Below are positions 4,630-5,335 of a stretch of DNA of 5,335 nt, piece after piece (the first letter of the stretch is position 1; each line of letters opens with the position of its first letter). This DNA comes from Elusimicrobiota bacterium (GTDB lineage: Bacteria; Elusimicrobiota; Elusimicrobia; UBA1565; UBA9628). The notes beneath the pieces were generated by a model. It made no database searches, was not told the DNA's origin, and saw only the letters and a program-made list of their open reading frames with translations. Both the position numbers and the translations under genes were made by a program. The DNA lies in the NCBI GenBank assembly GCA_028717865.1, contig JAQUMZ010000211.1, forward strand, positions 1 through 5,335, given 5' to 3'.

Positions 4630-5334
4630 TCATGCCTCGTCGGCCACGGTGTTGCTCAGGACGCCGAGGCCCTCGATCTCGACTTCGCAGACATCCCCCG
4701 CCTTCATATAAAGCGGAGGCTTGCGGGCCATGCCCACGCCCGGCGGCGTGCCCATGACCAGCAGATCGCCGGGGTCGAGCGTCATGGCCTGGCTGAGAAA
4801 CGCGATTGTGTTGGCCACGCCATAGGTCATTTCGCTGGTCCGCCCGGTCTGGACCACTTGGCCGTTAAGGCGCGTTTCCAAACGCAGCCCCGACCCGCCG
4901 GGAGGGACTTCATCGGCAGTGACAAAGCACGGCCCCAGGGCGCCGGTCCCGTCGAAATTCTTGCCGACCGTCCATTGGGGAGTTTCAAGCTGATAGTCGC
5001 GCACCGATGCGTCGTTGAAAATGGAGTATCCCGCGACATATTCCAGCGCCTTTCCCTCGGGGATGTGACGGCCTCGTTTCCCTATGACGGCGACGAGTTC
5101 CCCCTCGTAGTCGAACCGGGTCGACACCCGCGGCCGGATCAGCTTGGCGCGGTGGCCCACGAGGCTCGATGGGAAGCGCGCGAAGATCGTGGGGTGCGAC
5201 GGAGCCTTGAGGCCCGCTTCCTTAGCATGAGCGGGGTAATTGCCGCCCAAACAAATGATTTTACCGTTCTGCCCCAAAGGCGGGAGGAATTCGATCGCGT
5301 CGAGGTCCACGACGCCGCCCCGACGCAGAATGCC
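4630..5334 (-). CDS. Fumarylacetoacetate hydrolase (FAH) family protein, 5' partial
   Basis: The frame runs open to the window edge; GTG at 5310 is an internal codon, since full-length relatives have about 280 residues with some 50 more at the N-terminus. Numbering from that GTG: GGNYPAHAKE (22-31) holds the His28/Glu31 pair that acts as general acid-base in FAHD1-type enzymes. DYEGEL (67-72) with Glu69 and Glu71, plus Asp100 (FNDASVRD), form the Mg2+ site. GKNFDG (116-121) supplies the conserved Lys117, and GTPPGVG is 187-193. All key residues are present, so it should be an active cytoplasmic hydrolase, decarboxylase or isomerase on 2-oxo or beta-diketo acids (acylpyruvase, oxaloacetate decarboxylase or HpaG-like aromatic breakdown). 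The exact substrate cannot be read from the sequence and no pathway neighbour is in view. It is on the same strand as the nucleotidyltransferase, which has its own promoter. Confidence 0.95.
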   Translation of the reverse strand, partial: GILRRGGVVDLDAIEFLPPLGQNGKIICLGGNYPAHAKEAGLKAPSHPTIFARFPSSLVGHRAKLIRPRVSTRFDYEGELVAVIGKRGRHIPEGKALEYVAGYSIFNDASVRDYQLETPQWTVGKNFDGTGALGPCFVTADEVPPGGSGLRLETRLNGQVVQTGRTSEMTYGVANTIAFLSQAMTLDPGDLLVMGTPPGVGMARKPPLYMKAGDVCEVEIEGLGVLSNTVADEA

Positions 5335-5335
5335 G

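Noticed and set aside
4529..4711. Plus-strand 60-codon ORF starting in the operator
   Set aside because: Runs antisense into the FAH gene, no ribosome site, no similarity to a known family.

Overview
This is a GC-rich bacterial chromosome segment with tightly packed genes, many GTG starts and ordinary Shine-Dalgarno sites. No RNA gene, insertion sequence, CRISPR array or phage gene is visible. The phylum cannot be fixed from the sequence. A GC-rich environmental lineage such as Elusimicrobiota or Deltaproteobacteria would fit, but that is only a guess.

Left part, 1-1314, plus strand: the 3' portion of an RpoD/RpoS-type sigma-70 factor (5' end outside the window), then a small exported, glycine-rich membrane protein of unknown function. 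The second gene meets a minus-strand gene tail to tail (1311-1919), and the two stop codons interlock in one CTAG. That minus-strand gene encodes a secreted protein of unknown function. Its promoter region (1920-2093) is shared with a divergent plus-strand gene (2094-2963). This gene encodes an exported protein of an uncharacterised family whose N-terminal block resembles the active-site region of phage-type (GH24) lysozymes.

Right part, 2968-5335, all minus strand: in transcription order, a 5'-truncated fumarylacetoacetate hydrolase (FAH) family enzyme, a well-formed sigma-70 promoter with a large palindromic operator, a winged-helix plus minimal nucleotidyltransferase (wHTH-MNT) protein, a 55-codon ORF, and a class I SAM methyltransferase. 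The 55-codon ORF is too short for most gene finders. It overlaps the nucleotidyltransferase by ATGA and the methyltransferase by GTGA, has its own Shine-Dalgarno, and looks like the N-terminal part of a HEPN-domain partner. It therefore appears to be a truncated MNT-HEPN (toxin-antitoxin-like) module coupled translationally to a methyltransferase.

The most interesting part is this right-hand operon. An AT-rich operator with five TGTTA/TAACA half-sites covers the probable transcription start, and the first protein made carries a DNA-binding winged helix, so autoregulation is a reasonable hypothesis. A second, perfect 10-bp-arm palindrome sits exactly at the HEPN-remnant/methyltransferase junction.
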